Positions 46,414 to 58,131 of a DNA stretch of 64,000 bases are shown piece by piece. The DNA is taken from positions 186,001-250,000 of the forward strand of contig NZ_CP029343.1 of NCBI RefSeq assembly GCF_003143515.1, in the 5' to 3' direction. A program made the position numbers and the translations under genes. The notes below the pieces were generated by a model. That model saw only the letters and a program-made list of their open reading frames with translations, had not been told where the DNA came from and searched no databases. The stretch comes from Massilia oculi. GTDB lineage: Bacteria > Pseudomonadota > Gammaproteobacteria > Burkholderiales > Burkholderiaceae_D. How positions within the stretch are numbered: the first letter of the stretch is position 1; every line of letters starts with the position of its first letter.

Positions 46414-46688
46414 CCACCATCGACCGCGAAGCACGCCTGCGCGCCATCCTCGAGGCCGAGCTGGCCCCGGCGTCGCTCGAGATCATCGACGACTCGCACC
46501 TGCACGCCGGCCACGCGGGCAACACCGGGGGCAGCCATTACACGGTCAAAATCGTGTCATCGCGCTTCGAAGGCCTCAAGCTGGTCATGCGCCATCGTCT
46601 TGTGTATGATGCCGTTCACGATATGATCAACAAGGCGGAAATCCACGCGCTCGCCATCAACGCGGTCGCGCCTTCCGAGCTGTCCTGA
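46410..46688 (+). CDS. bolA: BolA-family protein
   Basis: The protein is 92 residues: LEIIDDSHLHAGHAGNTGGS followed by HYTVKIVSSRFEGLKLVMRH, RLVYDAVHDMINKAEIHALA. His residues in the SHLHAGH segment can bind an iron-sulfur cluster with a monothiol glutaredoxin. BolA proteins act in iron-sulfur cluster trafficking and stress morphology. A strong AAGGAGG lies before the ATG, which overlaps the yciB stop. Confidence 0.93.
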   Translation: MTTIDREARLRAILEAELAPASLEIIDDSHLHAGHAGNTGGSHYTVKIVSSRFEGLKLVMRHRLVYDAVHDMINKAEIHALAINAVAPSELS

Positions 46689-46794
46689 GCGTCGGCTTCA
46701 GGCAGTTTTAAGTAATGTGCCCGACAATTTGCATTGCTAGTCAAAACAATTAATCCAATCTCGTCCAGCAACTATCCCCGCTACAGGAACACAC

Positions 46795-47574
46795 ATGACC
46801 TTTAAGCCAGCTCGCCTGCTGTTAGCCCTTGTCGCCGTCGCATCGGCTCCCGCTTTCGCCCAGAACCTCGCGGTGGTGAACGGCAAGGCGATCCCTTCGT
46901 CGCGCGCGGAAGCCGTCGTCAAGCAGGTCGTGGCCCAGGGCCAGGGCCAGGATTCGCCACAACTGCGCGAAGCCGTCAAGAACGACCTGATCGCCCGCGA
47001 AGTGCTGATGCAAGAAGCCGTCAAGCAAGGCTACGACAAGAAGCCCGAAGTGCGCGAAGCGCTGGACAACGCCCGCCAGTCGATCGTCGTCAACGCCCTG
47101 GCCCGTGAGTACATCACCAAGAATCCGGTGAGCGACGCCCAGATCAAGGCCGAGTACGACAAGTTCAAGGCCCAGACCGGCGACAAGGAATACCATGTGC
47201 GTCACATCCTGTTCGCGACCGAGGACGAAGCCAAGGCCGCCATCGGCAAGCTGAAAGGCGGCGCCAAGTTCGAAGACATGGCCAAGACCTCGAAGGACAC
47301 CGGCACCGCCAACAACGGCGGCGACCTGGACTGGGTCACCCCGAACGCCCTGCCGCCGGAGTTCTCGGCCGGTTTCACCAAGCTGCAGAAAGGCGCGATC
47401 ACCGACGTGCCGGTCAAGACCAATGCCGGCTTCCACGTGATCAAGCTGGACGACACCCGTGCTGTCAAGCTGCCGTCGCTCGAAGAAGTCAAGCCGCAGA
47501 TCGCCGACTCCCTGTCGCAAGAGAAGCTGCGTGACTACCAGGAGCAAATGGTCAAAAAGGCAAAGGTGCAGTAA
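46795..47574 (+). CDS. Periplasmic peptidyl-prolyl isomerase, PpiC/parvulin type (copy 1)
   Basis: The protein is 259 residues with a signal peptide (LLLALVAVASAPAFA), a SurA-like N-terminal helical region (AVVNGKAIPSSRAEAVVKQV) and a parvulin domain: YHVRHILFATEDEAKAAIGK, GGDLDWVTPNALPPEFSAGF, KGAITDVPVKTNAGFHVIKL. The two domains together are like PrsA/SurA-type chaperones for outer-membrane proteins. The next gene is its close relative, from a tandem duplication. A terminator-like hairpin lies between the two. Confidence 0.92.
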   Translation: MTFKPARLLLALVAVASAPAFAQNLAVVNGKAIPSSRAEAVVKQVVAQGQGQDSPQLREAVKNDLIAREVLMQEAVKQGYDKKPEVREALDNARQSIVVNALAREYITKNPVSDAQIKAEYDKFKAQTGDKEYHVRHILFATEDEAKAAIGKLKGGAKFEDMAKTSKDTGTANNGGDLDWVTPNALPPEFSAGFTKLQKGAITDVPVKTNAGFHVIKLDDTRAVKLPSLEEVKPQIADSLSQEKLRDYQEQMVKKAKVQ

Positions 47575-47585
47575 TATGTGCTGTC

Positions 47586-47610
47586 GCCGGCGCTGAGTTT
47601 GCGCCGGCTT
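47586..47610 (+). terminator. Hairpin between the two ppiC-type genes
   Basis: An 8-bp stem (GCCGGCGC with GCGCCGGC) and 7-base loop is followed by only TTTC, 12 bp after the first stop. It is a weak terminator or attenuator, so read-through into the second copy is possible. Confidence 0.5.
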
Positions 47611-47656
47611 TCGTCGCCTGCGGCGATACTTACCGTGTTTATATAGGATCTCAACA

Positions 47657-48433
47657 ATGATTTTGAAGCCAGCCCGCCTGTTGTTAGCCATGACCGCATT
47701 GGTTGCCCTGCCTGCACTCGCGCAAAACGCTGCAACCGTCAATGGCAAGGCGATCCCGCAAGCGAGGGTCGACCAGCTGGTCAAGCAAGTCGTCGCCCAG
47801 GGCCGCGCCACCGATTCCCCTGAGCTGCGCGAAGCGATCAAGAAAGACCTGATCAGCCGTGAAGTGTTGATCCAGGAAGCCGACAAGCAGAACATCGGCA
47901 ACCGCGCCGACGTCAAATCGGCCATCGACAATGCCCGCCAGAGCATCATCATCAATGCGATGCTGGCCGACTACGTCAAGAAGAACCCGGTCAAGGATGC
48001 CGAGATCAAGGCCGAGTACGACAAGCAGAAAGCCATGATCGGCGACAAGGAATACCACGCCCGCCACATTCTGGTCGATTCCGAAGCCACCGCCAAGGAC
48101 ATCATCGCCAAGCTGAAGGGCGGCGCCAAGTTCGAAGAGCTGGCCAAGCAGTCGAAAGACGGCAGCGCCCAGAACGGCGGCGACCTGGGCTGGGCAAGCC
48201 CGGCCACCTACGTGCCTGAGTTCTCGAAAGCCATGGTCGCCCTGCAAAAAGGCGCCATCACCGAGACCCCGGTCAAATCGCAGTTCGGCTTCCACGTCAT
48301 CAAGCTGGAAGACGTGCGCGCGGCCAAAGTCCCGCCGCTGGACGAAGTCAAGCAGCAAGTCGCGGAAGGCCTGCAGCAGCGTCAGCTGGCCGCCTACCGC
48401 GAAAGCCTGGTCAAGAAGGCCAAGGTGCAGTAA
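47657..48433 (+). CDS. Periplasmic peptidyl-prolyl isomerase, PpiC/parvulin type (copy 2)
   Basis: The protein is 258 residues and parallel to copy 1 over its whole length: signal peptide (LLLAMTALVALPALA), ATVNGKAIPQARVDQLVKQV, YHARHILVDSEATAKDIIAK, GGDLGWASPATYVPEFSKAM, KGAITETPVKSQFGFHVIKL, same SLVKKAKVQ end type. The parvulin part is well kept while the middle has drifted, so both are probably functional with slightly different clients. It is followed by a strong terminator. Confidence 0.92.
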   Translation: MILKPARLLLAMTALVALPALAQNAATVNGKAIPQARVDQLVKQVVAQGRATDSPELREAIKKDLISREVLIQEADKQNIGNRADVKSAIDNARQSIIINAMLADYVKKNPVKDAEIKAEYDKQKAMIGDKEYHARHILVDSEATAKDIIAKLKGGAKFEELAKQSKDGSAQNGGDLGWASPATYVPEFSKAMVALQKGAITETPVKSQFGFHVIKLEDVRAAKVPPLDEVKQQVAEGLQQRQLAAYRESLVKKAKVQ

Positions 48434-48455
48434 TCGCCGCTTGACGGCATCGAAG

Positions 48456-48481
48456 AGCGCTCCTGAGGGGGCGCTTTTTTT
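48456..48481 (+). terminator. Rho-independent terminator after the second ppiC-type gene
   Basis: An 8-bp stem (AGCGCTCC with GGGGCGCT, including a G-T pair) with a short loop is followed by seven T residues. Confidence 0.75.
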
Positions 48482-48688
48482 ATGGTCGTGCGCCTTGCGG
48501 TCGCGTCATGGCGCCAATCCCCTGCCCGATGTGAATATCCGTGCATCTCATGCCTGGACGTATCTGTTATCGTTGCGGTTTTCCCTGGCGCTTACCCCGA
48601 TGGATGTTGACTACTTCGGCATGCTGTTCCGGCCCGTGTTCTGGATTGTCGAAAACGCTGCGCAAGGCAATCCGCACAGGGTTCGGCC

Positions 48689-49120
48689 ATGACAGGCGCG
48701 ATCTTCAGGCAGGCCAATGCCGACGACATACCGGCCATGTCGCGCATACGACTGGCCGTCAATGAGAACCGCCTGCGCGATCCGAGTCGCATCACGCGGC
48801 AGATGTACGAGGATTTCCTGGAACGGGACGGCCGCGGCTGGGTGGCGCAGATCGACGATGCGACGGTCGCTTTCAGCTATGCGAACCGCACCGATGGCTC
48901 GATCTGGGCCTTGTTCGTCGAGCCAGGCCACGAGGGCCGGGGAATGGCGAAGACCTTGCTCGCACTGGCGACCGACTGGTTGTTCTCGCTCGGGTTCGAC
49001 GAGCTCAAGCTGAGCACCGGCTCCGGCACCAGGGCCGATGGCTTCTATGCCCGCCTGGGCTGGGAACGTATCGAAGGAGACGGCGCGGAAGTCGAGTATG
49101 TGTTGAAGCGCGCCGCCTGA
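48689..49120 (+). CDS. GNAT-family N-acetyltransferase
   Basis: The protein is 143 residues: IFRQANADDIPAMSRIRLAV at the N-terminus, SIWALFVEPGHEGRGMAKTL as the acetyl-CoA site (motif A, RGxA form), and KLSTGSGTRADGFYARLGWE as motif B. It is cytoplasmic with unknown substrate. It stands alone between a terminator and the IS element. A CAGGG six bases before the ATG is a modest ribosome site. Confidence 0.82.
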   Translation: MTGAIFRQANADDIPAMSRIRLAVNENRLRDPSRITRQMYEDFLERDGRGWVAQIDDATVAFSYANRTDGSIWALFVEPGHEGRGMAKTLLALATDWLFSLGFDELKLSTGSGTRADGFYARLGWERIEGDGAEVEYVLKRAA

Positions 49121-49251
49121 TACGAGGCATTACTGGCCGAGCGCTTCCCAACGCCCGCCGCGGTCGAAGCCACATGCCGTGCTGCTGAACGACGGTGCTG
49201 AGTATCCGGACCATCCGCACCTGACTCCCGATCATGTGCATACATACCGGC

Positions 49252-49259
49252 AAAAGAAA
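49252..49259. repeat. Target-site duplication, left copy
   Basis: AAAAGAAA abuts the left end of the IS and is identical to 50329-50336 on the right. Eight bases is the usual IS1595-family duplication length. Confidence 0.9.
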
Positions 49260-49286
49260 GGCGCTGTCATCGTTATCTGTTGATGA
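49260..49286 (+). repeat. IS left terminal inverted repeat
   Basis: Begins GGCGCTGT and ends GATGA, matching the reverse complement of the right end at 20 of 27 positions. Confidence 0.85.
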
Positions 49287-50240
49287 CCTTGAATGCGATA
49301 CGCAGCAATTGCTCGACGGAAGGGACCCTCCCACCATCGATCGCCCAATGCCAGCCAAGGTAGTTGGGTAGCCAGCGCGATGCCACGCCATGGAAGCGCG
49401 CCAGCCATTCCTTGAAGCGCCGGTGATATGCGTTCACATGTTGAACATGGATCGCGCCCTCGACGCCGCTGCGGACCCGCTCGCCGGCACTGAGATTGAC
49501 GGCCTGGTGCGCAATGCCATGCGCTTGGGCGAAGGCGCGATAGGCGGCGTTGGCGTCGGTGACCAGCAGCGCTTGCGAATCGAGTTTCGGCAGCAGGTGC
49601 TTGATCAGTTGGGTCACCTTCAAGGCGCCGCGGCCGGTGACGGCATCGATCGTCTGTCCGCTGCGGTCGCGCGCCACCAGGATGCAGTCGAGGTGACGTG
49701 AAATGCCGCGCAGGGCGGCCCTGCCACCGCGTTTGCGCGCAGGGCGATCGAGCTTGCGCGACCCCTTCTGCATTCGAGCAGGAACATCTCGTCGGCCTCG
49801 ACGATGCGGGCCAGGCGCTCGGGCCGGTCGTCCTTGACCCGGTCGAGGAAGCGGTGGCGCCAGCGAAAGGTCGTGTTCCGGTGGACGCCGACCCGCTTGG
49901 CCGCAGAACGGACCGTGCGGGAATCGAGCACCGTGTCCAGGTAATCGAGCCACTTGTCCTTGTGCCTGAGCCGCGCCAGCGGCGTGCCGGTCAGGTCGTT
50001 GAAGGTGCGGCCGCATGCGCGGCAGCGAAAGCGCTGCAAGTCGTTGGCCTGGCCATGGCGGTGACAACGCTCGCAGCCGCAGTCCGGGCAGCAGCGCTCC
50101 TTTGACCGGATCTCGCCGATGAGGGCGATCACTCGGTCGAGCCTGGCTGCCGGATGCAGGACGGCGAGCACCTGCTGGCGCTGCGGCTGGTTCAGCAGCG
50201 GCAACCCGTTGAACAGCTTCGCAAACTCCGGCGCTTTCAT
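49273..50240 (-). pseudogene. IS1595-family transposase, one-base frameshift
   Basis: The first frame from 50240 gives the zinc ribbon (ERCCPDCGCERCHRHGQAND and RFRCRACGRTFNDLTGTPLA), a helix-turn-helix (TVRSAAKRVGVHRNTTFRWR) and the first catalytic Asp in VEADEMFLLE. After that, near 49770, the protein continues in another frame: QKGSRKLDRPARKRGGRAAL, LLVTDANAAYRAFAQAHGIA (second Asp) and VNAYHRRFKEWLARFHGVAS with ASRWLPNYLGWHWAI. One added base restores about 322 residues, a normal ISXO2-like transposase. I see no slippery sequence for programmed frameshifting, so it is either inactivated or mis-sequenced. Confidence 0.88.
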
Positions 50241-50301
50241 TGCGTGCTCCCGATCGATGAGGACCGGGGTTGGACCGCGGGTCAGCTCAGCAGTTCAATG
50301 C

Positions 50302-50328
50302 TCATCCATATCTAACGGGTACAGCGCC
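50302..50328 (-). repeat. IS right terminal inverted repeat
   Basis: Read on the minus strand it begins GGCGCTGT and pairs with the left end at 20 of 27 positions. Confidence 0.85.
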
Positions 50329-50336
50329 AAAAGAAA
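50329..50336. repeat. Target-site duplication, right copy
   Basis: AAAAGAAA, identical to the left copy at 49252-49259. Confidence 0.9.
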
Positions 50337-50355
50337 ACGCCTCCGAAGAGGCGTT
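50329..50355 (-). terminator. purL rho-independent terminator, with the IS in its T-tract
   Basis: An 8-bp stem (AACGCCTC with GAGGCGTT, loop CGAA) lies 21 bp past the purL stop. On the minus strand it runs into TTTTCTTTT, which is the target duplication, so the IS sits exactly at the end of the terminator. Confidence 0.8.
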
Positions 50356-50376
50356 CATGATCGATGCATCAAACGA

Positions 50377-54396
<4,020 letters not shown>

Positions 54397-54449
54397 GGCT
54401 TGGACAGTCGTTGATGCAGCGTGGCTGCTAGGGTGGAAGATAGCCCGCT

Positions 54450-54455
54450 ATTATA
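54450..54455 (-). promoter_or_regulatory. -10 box of purL
   Basis: A perfect TATAAT on the minus strand 54 bp before the purL ATG. The -35 region is poor, and I found no clear PurR-type operator. Confidence 0.45.
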
Positions 54456-54521
54456 CAGTGTTGCACTATGGTCGGGCCCGCGGCCAGGCGACAATATGCT
54501 ACTGCGGTTTCCTTGATCGGA

Positions 54522-54554
54522 TTGACACTTGCCGGTATCTTTACGGTAGACAAT
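54522..54554 (+). promoter_or_regulatory. Predicted promoter of the REC-TPR gene
   Basis: A perfect TTGACA (54522-54527) is followed by TAGACAAT (54547-54554), with 19 bp between the -35 and TAGACA. The start codon is about 30 bp further. Spacing is slightly long, so this is a moderate prediction. Confidence 0.4.
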
Positions 54555-54585
54555 ACTTGAACGCTCGCCCTCGCCGAGGCGCGGG

Positions 54586-56238
54586 ATGACCTGGACGAAA
54601 GCGACGATGCAAGAGAATGGAAACCTGGCGGTGCTGGTGGTCGACCCGAACCCGGGAATGCGCACCAGCCTGCAGAACATGCTGAACCTGGCGGGCATCG
54701 GCAAGGTCGAGTACGCGATCAACGCCAACACGGCCATCCGCCAGCTGCAGCGGCGCGCCTACGACGTCATCCTGTGCGAGTACGACCTGGCCGGCGGCAG
54801 CGGCGAAGGGCAGGACGGCCAGCAGCTGCTGGAAGACCTGCGCCACCACCGCCTGATCTCGGCCTCGACGATCTTCATCATGCTCACCTCCGAGGGCGTC
54901 CACGACAAGGTGGTCAGCGCGGCCGAGCTGACGCCGACCGACTACGTCCTCAAGCCCTTCACGGTGGAGATGCTCAGCGGGCGCATCACGCGCGCGCTGG
55001 AGCGCCGCGCCGCCCTGCTCCCGGCCTGGCAACTGGCGGCCCAGGGCAAGCCGCGCGAGGCGATCGCCGCCTGCGGCGACGGCGCTAGCGCCCAACCGCG
55101 CTACGCCGCCGACTTCGCCCGCATCCGCGCCGAACTGCACACCAGCCTGAACGAACACCACGAGGCCGCCGCGGTCTACCGCGAGGTATTGACGGAGCGC
55201 CCACTCGGCTGGGCCGCGCTGGGCATGGCGCGCGCCCTGTTCGCCCTCGACCAGGTCGACGACGCCCGCACCATCCTCGAAGAACTGCTGGCCGCCAACC
55301 CGCGCCTGATGGCCGGCTACGACCTGCTGGCGCGTTGCCTGGAGGCGAGCGACGAACCGGAACTGGCCAAGAAGGTGCTCGAAGACGCGGTGGCGATCTC
55401 GCCGCACGTGGTGCGGCGCCTGCGCAAGCTCGGCGAAGTGGCGCTCGCGGCGGGCGACGTCGATGGCGCCGAAAAATCCTTCCGCCAGGTGGTGACCAGG
55501 GCGCGCTATTCCGAATTCCGCAATCCCGAAGACCACGTCAACCTGGTCAAGGCGCTGGTGACGCGCGACGACCTGCTCGGCGCCACCGGCGTGGTGCGCG
55601 ACCTGGAGCGCTCGATGCGCGGCAACCCGGCGGCGGACGCCTGCCGCGCCTATGCCAACTCGCTCGTGTTCGACAAGAGCGGCAACGCCGGCGCCGCGGT
55701 GGCCGAGCTGCAGGCGGCGGTGACGGCGGTGCGCGCCGGCGGCGCGACCTCTCCCGGCCTGCGCATGGACCTGGCCAAGGCATGCCTGGATCACCAGCTG
55801 GACGAACAAGCCTCGAACGTCATGCTGACGGTGATGAACGACACCAGCAGCGGCGTCTCGGTCGACCAGGCGATGCACGTGTTCGTCAACGCCGGCCGCA
55901 CCGACATGGTCGAGGGCATGGGCCAGCAACTGCGGGCGCAGGCGCAGATCCTGCTCGGCGTGGCCGACGAAAAGCGCAATATGGGCGACGTGCGCGGGGC
56001 GGTGCAGACCCTGCTCGAGGCCCTACACATCGCGCCGAACAACCTGCAGGTGATGGTGGCGACGGCCGGCGGCATCCTGCGCCAGGTGAACGAGCTGGGG
56101 TGGGATCACCCGCTGGGCGACACCGCGGCCACGCTGCTCGACGGGATTCGGGCGCAGGATCCCCAGCATCCGAGACTCGCGGCGCTGACCGATGAGTACC
56201 AGGGCGCGCGTCGCAAGTACGGTATCGCAACGGCCTGA
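54586..56238 (+). CDS. Receiver-domain TPR protein with atypical phosphoacceptor
   Basis: The protein is 550 residues. Residues 13-130 form a CheY-like receiver: VLVVDPNPGMRTSL (only one of the two usual acidic residues, Asp20), Thr101 in IMLTSEG and Lys123 in DYVLKPF. At the phosphoacceptor place it has Glu65 (DVILCEYDLAGG) instead of Asp. Residues from about 140 are TPR-like helices (YREVLTERPLGWAALGMARA, AEKSFRQVVTRARYSEF) to the end. Such proteins are likely protein-binding scaffolds in signalling or motility; no kinase is near. GAGG lies six bases before this ATG; the ATG at 54607 is a good alternative. Confidence 0.8.
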   Translation: MTWTKATMQENGNLAVLVVDPNPGMRTSLQNMLNLAGIGKVEYAINANTAIRQLQRRAYDVILCEYDLAGGSGEGQDGQQLLEDLRHHRLISASTIFIMLTSEGVHDKVVSAAELTPTDYVLKPFTVEMLSGRITRALERRAALLPAWQLAAQGKPREAIAACGDGASAQPRYAADFARIRAELHTSLNEHHEAAAVYREVLTERPLGWAALGMARALFALDQVDDARTILEELLAANPRLMAGYDLLARCLEASDEPELAKKVLEDAVAISPHVVRRLRKLGEVALAAGDVDGAEKSFRQVVTRARYSEFRNPEDHVNLVKALVTRDDLLGATGVVRDLERSMRGNPAADACRAYANSLVFDKSGNAGAAVAELQAAVTAVRAGGATSPGLRMDLAKACLDHQLDEQASNVMLTVMNDTSSGVSVDQAMHVFVNAGRTDMVEGMGQQLRAQAQILLGVADEKRNMGDVRGAVQTLLEALHIAPNNLQVMVATAGGILRQVNELGWDHPLGDTAATLLDGIRAQDPQHPRLAALTDEYQGARRKYGIATA

Positions 56239-56249
56239 GGCCGCAGCGC

Positions 56250-57461
56250 TCAAGCCGTCCGGGTTCGCCGTTCCTGGGCGCGGCCGAGGACGAACATCGC
56301 CGTTGCGCCAGCCAGCGCGGCGATCGCGGCGTAGGCAAACACCGCCGCGGGCCCGAACCGGTCGATGACCAATCCACCGAGCACCGCCCCGGCGGCGATG
56401 GCGACCTGGAAGACGGACGACAGCAGCGCACCGGCGCTCTCGGCATGGTCGGGCGCCGAACGCGCGTTCCAGATCGATATCGACACCGGGAAGGCGCCGA
56501 ACGCGCCACCCCACAGCGCCGTCGCCAGCAGCGCGACGCCGGCGCTTTCTCCGAACAGGCCAAGCGCAAGCGCGACCGCACCGATCACGAGCGAGGCACT
56601 GGCCACCGCGAGCGCCGGACTGCGCGCGGCGATCGCGCCGCCGATGAAGTTACCGATAAAGCCACCGAGCCCGAACACCAGCAGCGCCAGCGAGATGGTC
56701 GGGACGTCGAGGCGCGGGACTTGTTCGAGAAACGGCCGGATGAAGGCAAATCCGGCGAAATGCCCCGAGATCACGAGCAGCGCCGTTCCAAGGCCGAGCG
56801 CCACCGAACGGCGCGACAGCGCCGCCCTGAACGACGCCAGGCCCGGCGCGGCGACGGCCGGCAAGGCCGGCAGCGCCAGCATCTGGGCCCCGAGTGCCAG
56901 CGCGCCGATGCCGGACGCCCCGAGGAAGGTGGCGCGCCATCCCCACCGCTCTCCCAGGAAAGCGCCCAGCGGCGCCGCGAACACCGTCGCCAGCGAGATA
57001 CCCATGATGATGATCGAGATCGCCCGCGGCACCTTGTCGGCGGGGACCAGGCGCAAGGCCAGGGCCGCCATCATCGCCCAGAAGGCGCCCAGGGCGAAGC
57101 CCAGCAGGCCGCGCGCGAGCAGCAGGACCGCGATCGTCGACGCATAGGCCGACAGGACGCCCGACAGCACGAGCAGCGCCATCAAGCCCCAGACGATCTT
57201 GCGCCGGTCCATGCGGCCGGCGCCGAGGATCGATAACGGCCCGGCGATGGCCGCCACCACGGCCGTGGCGGTGATGGCCTGCCCCACCGTGCCGGCGGAA
57301 ACCCCGAGCTCGGCCGCCATCGGCGTCAGCAGGCTGACGGGCAGGAATTCCGCCGTCACCAGCCCGAAGGCGCCGAAGGCGAGAGAGAAGACGGCCAGCC
57401 AGGCGGCCGGCGGCGCCGGGGCGGCCGCGTCGAGCGCGCCCGGTTCGCTTGCATGAGACAT
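56250..57461 (-). CDS. MFS transporter, DHA1 family (sugar/nucleoside/drug efflux type)
   Basis: The protein is 403 residues with 12 predicted helices. It contains FGLVTAEFLPVSLLTPMAAE in helix 1 and LGVSAGTVGQAITATAVVAA, GAGRMDRRKIVWGLMALLVL (the loop 2-3 motif), LRLVPADKVPRAISIIIMG and the mid-protein GERWGWRATFLGASGIGALA. This is the AraJ/NepI-type branch of DHA1 exporters. AAGGACGAATCG precedes the ATG at 57461. It is the third gene after an SDR and an F420-type reductase on the same strand. The substrate is unknown. Confidence 0.85.
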   Translation of the reverse strand: MSHASEPGALDAAAPAPPAAWLAVFSLAFGAFGLVTAEFLPVSLLTPMAAELGVSAGTVGQAITATAVVAAIAGPLSILGAGRMDRRKIVWGLMALLVLSGVLSAYASTIAVLLLARGLLGFALGAFWAMMAALALRLVPADKVPRAISIIIMGISLATVFAAPLGAFLGERWGWRATFLGASGIGALALGAQMLALPALPAVAAPGLASFRAALSRRSVALGLGTALLVISGHFAGFAFIRPFLEQVPRLDVPTISLALLVFGLGGFIGNFIGGAIAARSPALAVASASLVIGAVALALGLFGESAGVALLATALWGGAFGAFPVSISIWNARSAPDHAESAGALLSSVFQVAIAAGAVLGGLVIDRFGPAAVFAYAAIAALAGATAMFVLGRAQERRTRTA

Positions 57462-57496
57462 CGATTCGTCCTTGTCCTTAGATTGAAAGGCCGGCA

Positions 57497-58111
57497 TCAG
57501 CCGTGCCGCACCAGCTCGAGCGAGGGCAGCGGCCCGCCCGGGAACTGCGTCATGCGACCGCCCAGGGCCAGCGTGCCGAGGTCGATGCCGGCGAAGCCCA
57601 GGCGCTCGATCAGCATGCCCACCTGCGCCCTGGCGCGCGCATCGTCGCCGGCCAGGAACAGGACCCGCCGGCCGCCACGCTCGGCCGGATCGGCCTCGAG
57701 CAGCCGCGGGTCGAGGTGGTTGAACGCCTTGACCACGCGGGCGCCGGGCGCGAGGTCGGCGATCACCTCGCTCGACGTGCGTCCGTGCAGCGCGATGGGC
57801 TTGAACAGCGGCGCTTCGATCGGATTGTTGGCGTCGACGACGATGCGTCCGCCGAAGTCCGGCAGTCCGGCCAGCGCGGCCGGCAGCTTCGACCAGTTCA
57901 CCGCGACCAGCACGATGTCCTGGGCGGCCGCTTCCTCGCGGGTGCCGGCCCGGATGCCGGGTCCGATGGATGCGGCCAGCGCCCGCAGGCTTTCCGGACC
58001 GCGGCTGTTGGCGATAACGGCCCCGATGTCGCGGCGCGCAAGCGCGCGGGCGAAGGCGGCGCCGATGTGGCCGGCGCCGATGATGCCGATCGTGGGAAGA
58101 GCCTGGCTCAT
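57497..58111 (-). CDS. NADPH-dependent F420-reductase-like oxidoreductase
   Basis: The protein is 204 residues with a Rossmann start TIGIIGAGHIGAAFARALAR, then DIVLVAVNWSKLPAALAGLP, IVVDANNPIEAPLF and VKAFNHLDPRLLEADP. This resembles NADP-binding reductases of the F420:NADP oxidoreductase/YqgE-like group; use of F420 in beta-proteobacteria is unlikely, so NADPH-dependent reduction of another substrate is more probable. It lies 20 bp after the SDR gene and 35 bp before the exporter gene. Confidence 0.8.
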   Translation of the reverse strand: MSQALPTIGIIGAGHIGAAFARALARRDIGAVIANSRGPESLRALAASIGPGIRAGTREEAAAQDIVLVAVNWSKLPAALAGLPDFGGRIVVDANNPIEAPLFKPIALHGRTSSEVIADLAPGARVVKAFNHLDPRLLEADPAERGGRRVLFLAGDDARARAQVGMLIERLGFAGIDLGTLALGGRMTQFPGGPLPSLELVRHG

Positions 58112-58131
58112 GATGGATCTCCTCGTGGGGC

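Larger units (their letters stand above)
49260..50328 (-). mobile_element. IS1595-family insertion sequence, 1069 bp
   Basis: The element has one transposase gene on the minus strand and terminal inverted repeats of 27 bp matching at 20 positions (49260-49286 and 50302-50328, both starting GGCGCTGT read inward). The flanks carry the same 8-bp sequence AAAAGAAA. The stop codon of the transposase lies inside the left repeat. The element landed in the T-tract of the purL terminator. An exact duplication suggests an insertion not long ago, but the transposase frame is broken. Confidence 0.93.

Noticed and set aside
41899..46830. Additional GTTAGC half-sites, for example near 41900 and inside the first ppiC-type gene
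   Set aside because: They lack the second half of the palindrome, and those in coding sequence fit chance occurrence.
48441..48692. An 83-codon plus frame overlapping the GNAT start by ATGA
   Set aside because: It begins inside a rho-independent terminator, has no ribosome site and no protein-like pattern.
49400..50240. Programmed ribosomal frameshifting in the IS transposase
   Set aside because: IS1595-family transposases are usually single frames, no A6G- or A7-type slippery run lies at the junction, and a one-base loss explains the break.
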